Shown here piece after piece: positions 6,858 through 6,962 of a DNA stretch of 6,962 nucleotides (position 1 is its first letter; the number at the start of each line of letters is the position of its first letter). The notes below the pieces were generated by a model. The model was not told where the DNA came from, ran no database searches, and worked only from the letters and a program-made list of their open reading frames with translations. The stretch is from UBA4459 sp036351335 (GTDB lineage: Bacteria; Bacteroidota; Bacteroidia; Bacteroidales; F082): the NCBI GenBank assembly GCA_036351335.1, contig JAZBOW010000024.1:1-6962 (forward strand). The letters are read 5' to 3'. The position numbers and the translations under genes are program-made.

Positions 6858-6908
6858 AGGTTTGTGTGTTAAATTACGCGCTGATAATGGCTAAAAAAAT
6901 CTATCCTG

Positions 6909-6916
6909 CAAAATAA
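6909..6916 (-). promoter_or_regulatory. Possible -7 promoter box upstream of purH
   Basis: On the minus strand the bases read TTATTTTG, one mismatch from TAnnTTTG, ending 51 bases before the purH TTG start. No good -33 TTG is visible and the surrounding 6890-6962 region is very A+T-rich, so a chance match is likely. The real promoter may lie beyond the right edge of the window. Confidence 0.22.
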
Positions 6917-6962
6917 CATGATTTAATTAAAACTTATTATAATTTTACTACATATTTATCAG

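Noticed and set aside
1..6962. CRISPR arrays, insertion sequences, tRNA/rRNA genes, phage or defence genes
   Set aside because: No regularly spaced repeats, transposase motifs, terminal inverted repeats or tRNA-like folds were seen; the window is otherwise filled with chromosomal genes of similar composition.

Overview
The window is a 7-kb stretch of a Bacteroidota chromosome. Four observations point to that phylum: a C-terminal type IX secretion (T9SS type A) sorting domain on a secreted enzyme, the gene order purH-mreB-mreC-mreD, promoter-like TAnnTTTG boxes, and start sites without clear Shine-Dalgarno sequences. The genus cannot be fixed from what is visible.

Layout from left to right. 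Bases 1-180 hold the last 59 codons of an unrecognised plus-strand gene. After a 158-base gap with no recognisable element comes a minus-strand gene (339-2360) for a 673-residue exported deiminase of the Porphyromonas peptidylarginine deiminase (PPAD)/agmatine deiminase superfamily. It is convergent with the partial gene. A 131-base divergent intergenic region follows, with a promoter-like box facing each way, and then tatA on the plus strand (2492-2725). tatA converges on a minus-strand cluster that reads, in transcription order, purH (6857-5343), mreB (5270-4248), mreC (4223-3411) and mreD (3394-2882). No gap between genes exceeds 300 bases.

Function. MreB, MreC and MreD form the cytoplasmic filament, periplasmic scaffold and membrane parts of the rod-shape elongation machinery. 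PurH upstream catalyses the last two steps of IMP synthesis and is probably co-transcribed with them. TatA is the pore-forming component of twin-arginine export. The deiminase carries a Sec-type signal peptide and a T9SS tail, so it should cross the inner membrane by Sec and the outer membrane by T9SS. It is not an evident Tat client despite its position beside tatA.

The most interesting item is the deiminase. Every active-site residue I recall for PPAD is present, including the paired arginines that bind the carboxylate of a C-terminal arginine. That suggests a secreted protein-citrullinating enzyme rather than a cytosolic agmatine deiminase. The rest of the window is ordinary housekeeping sequence, and I found no new multigene system.
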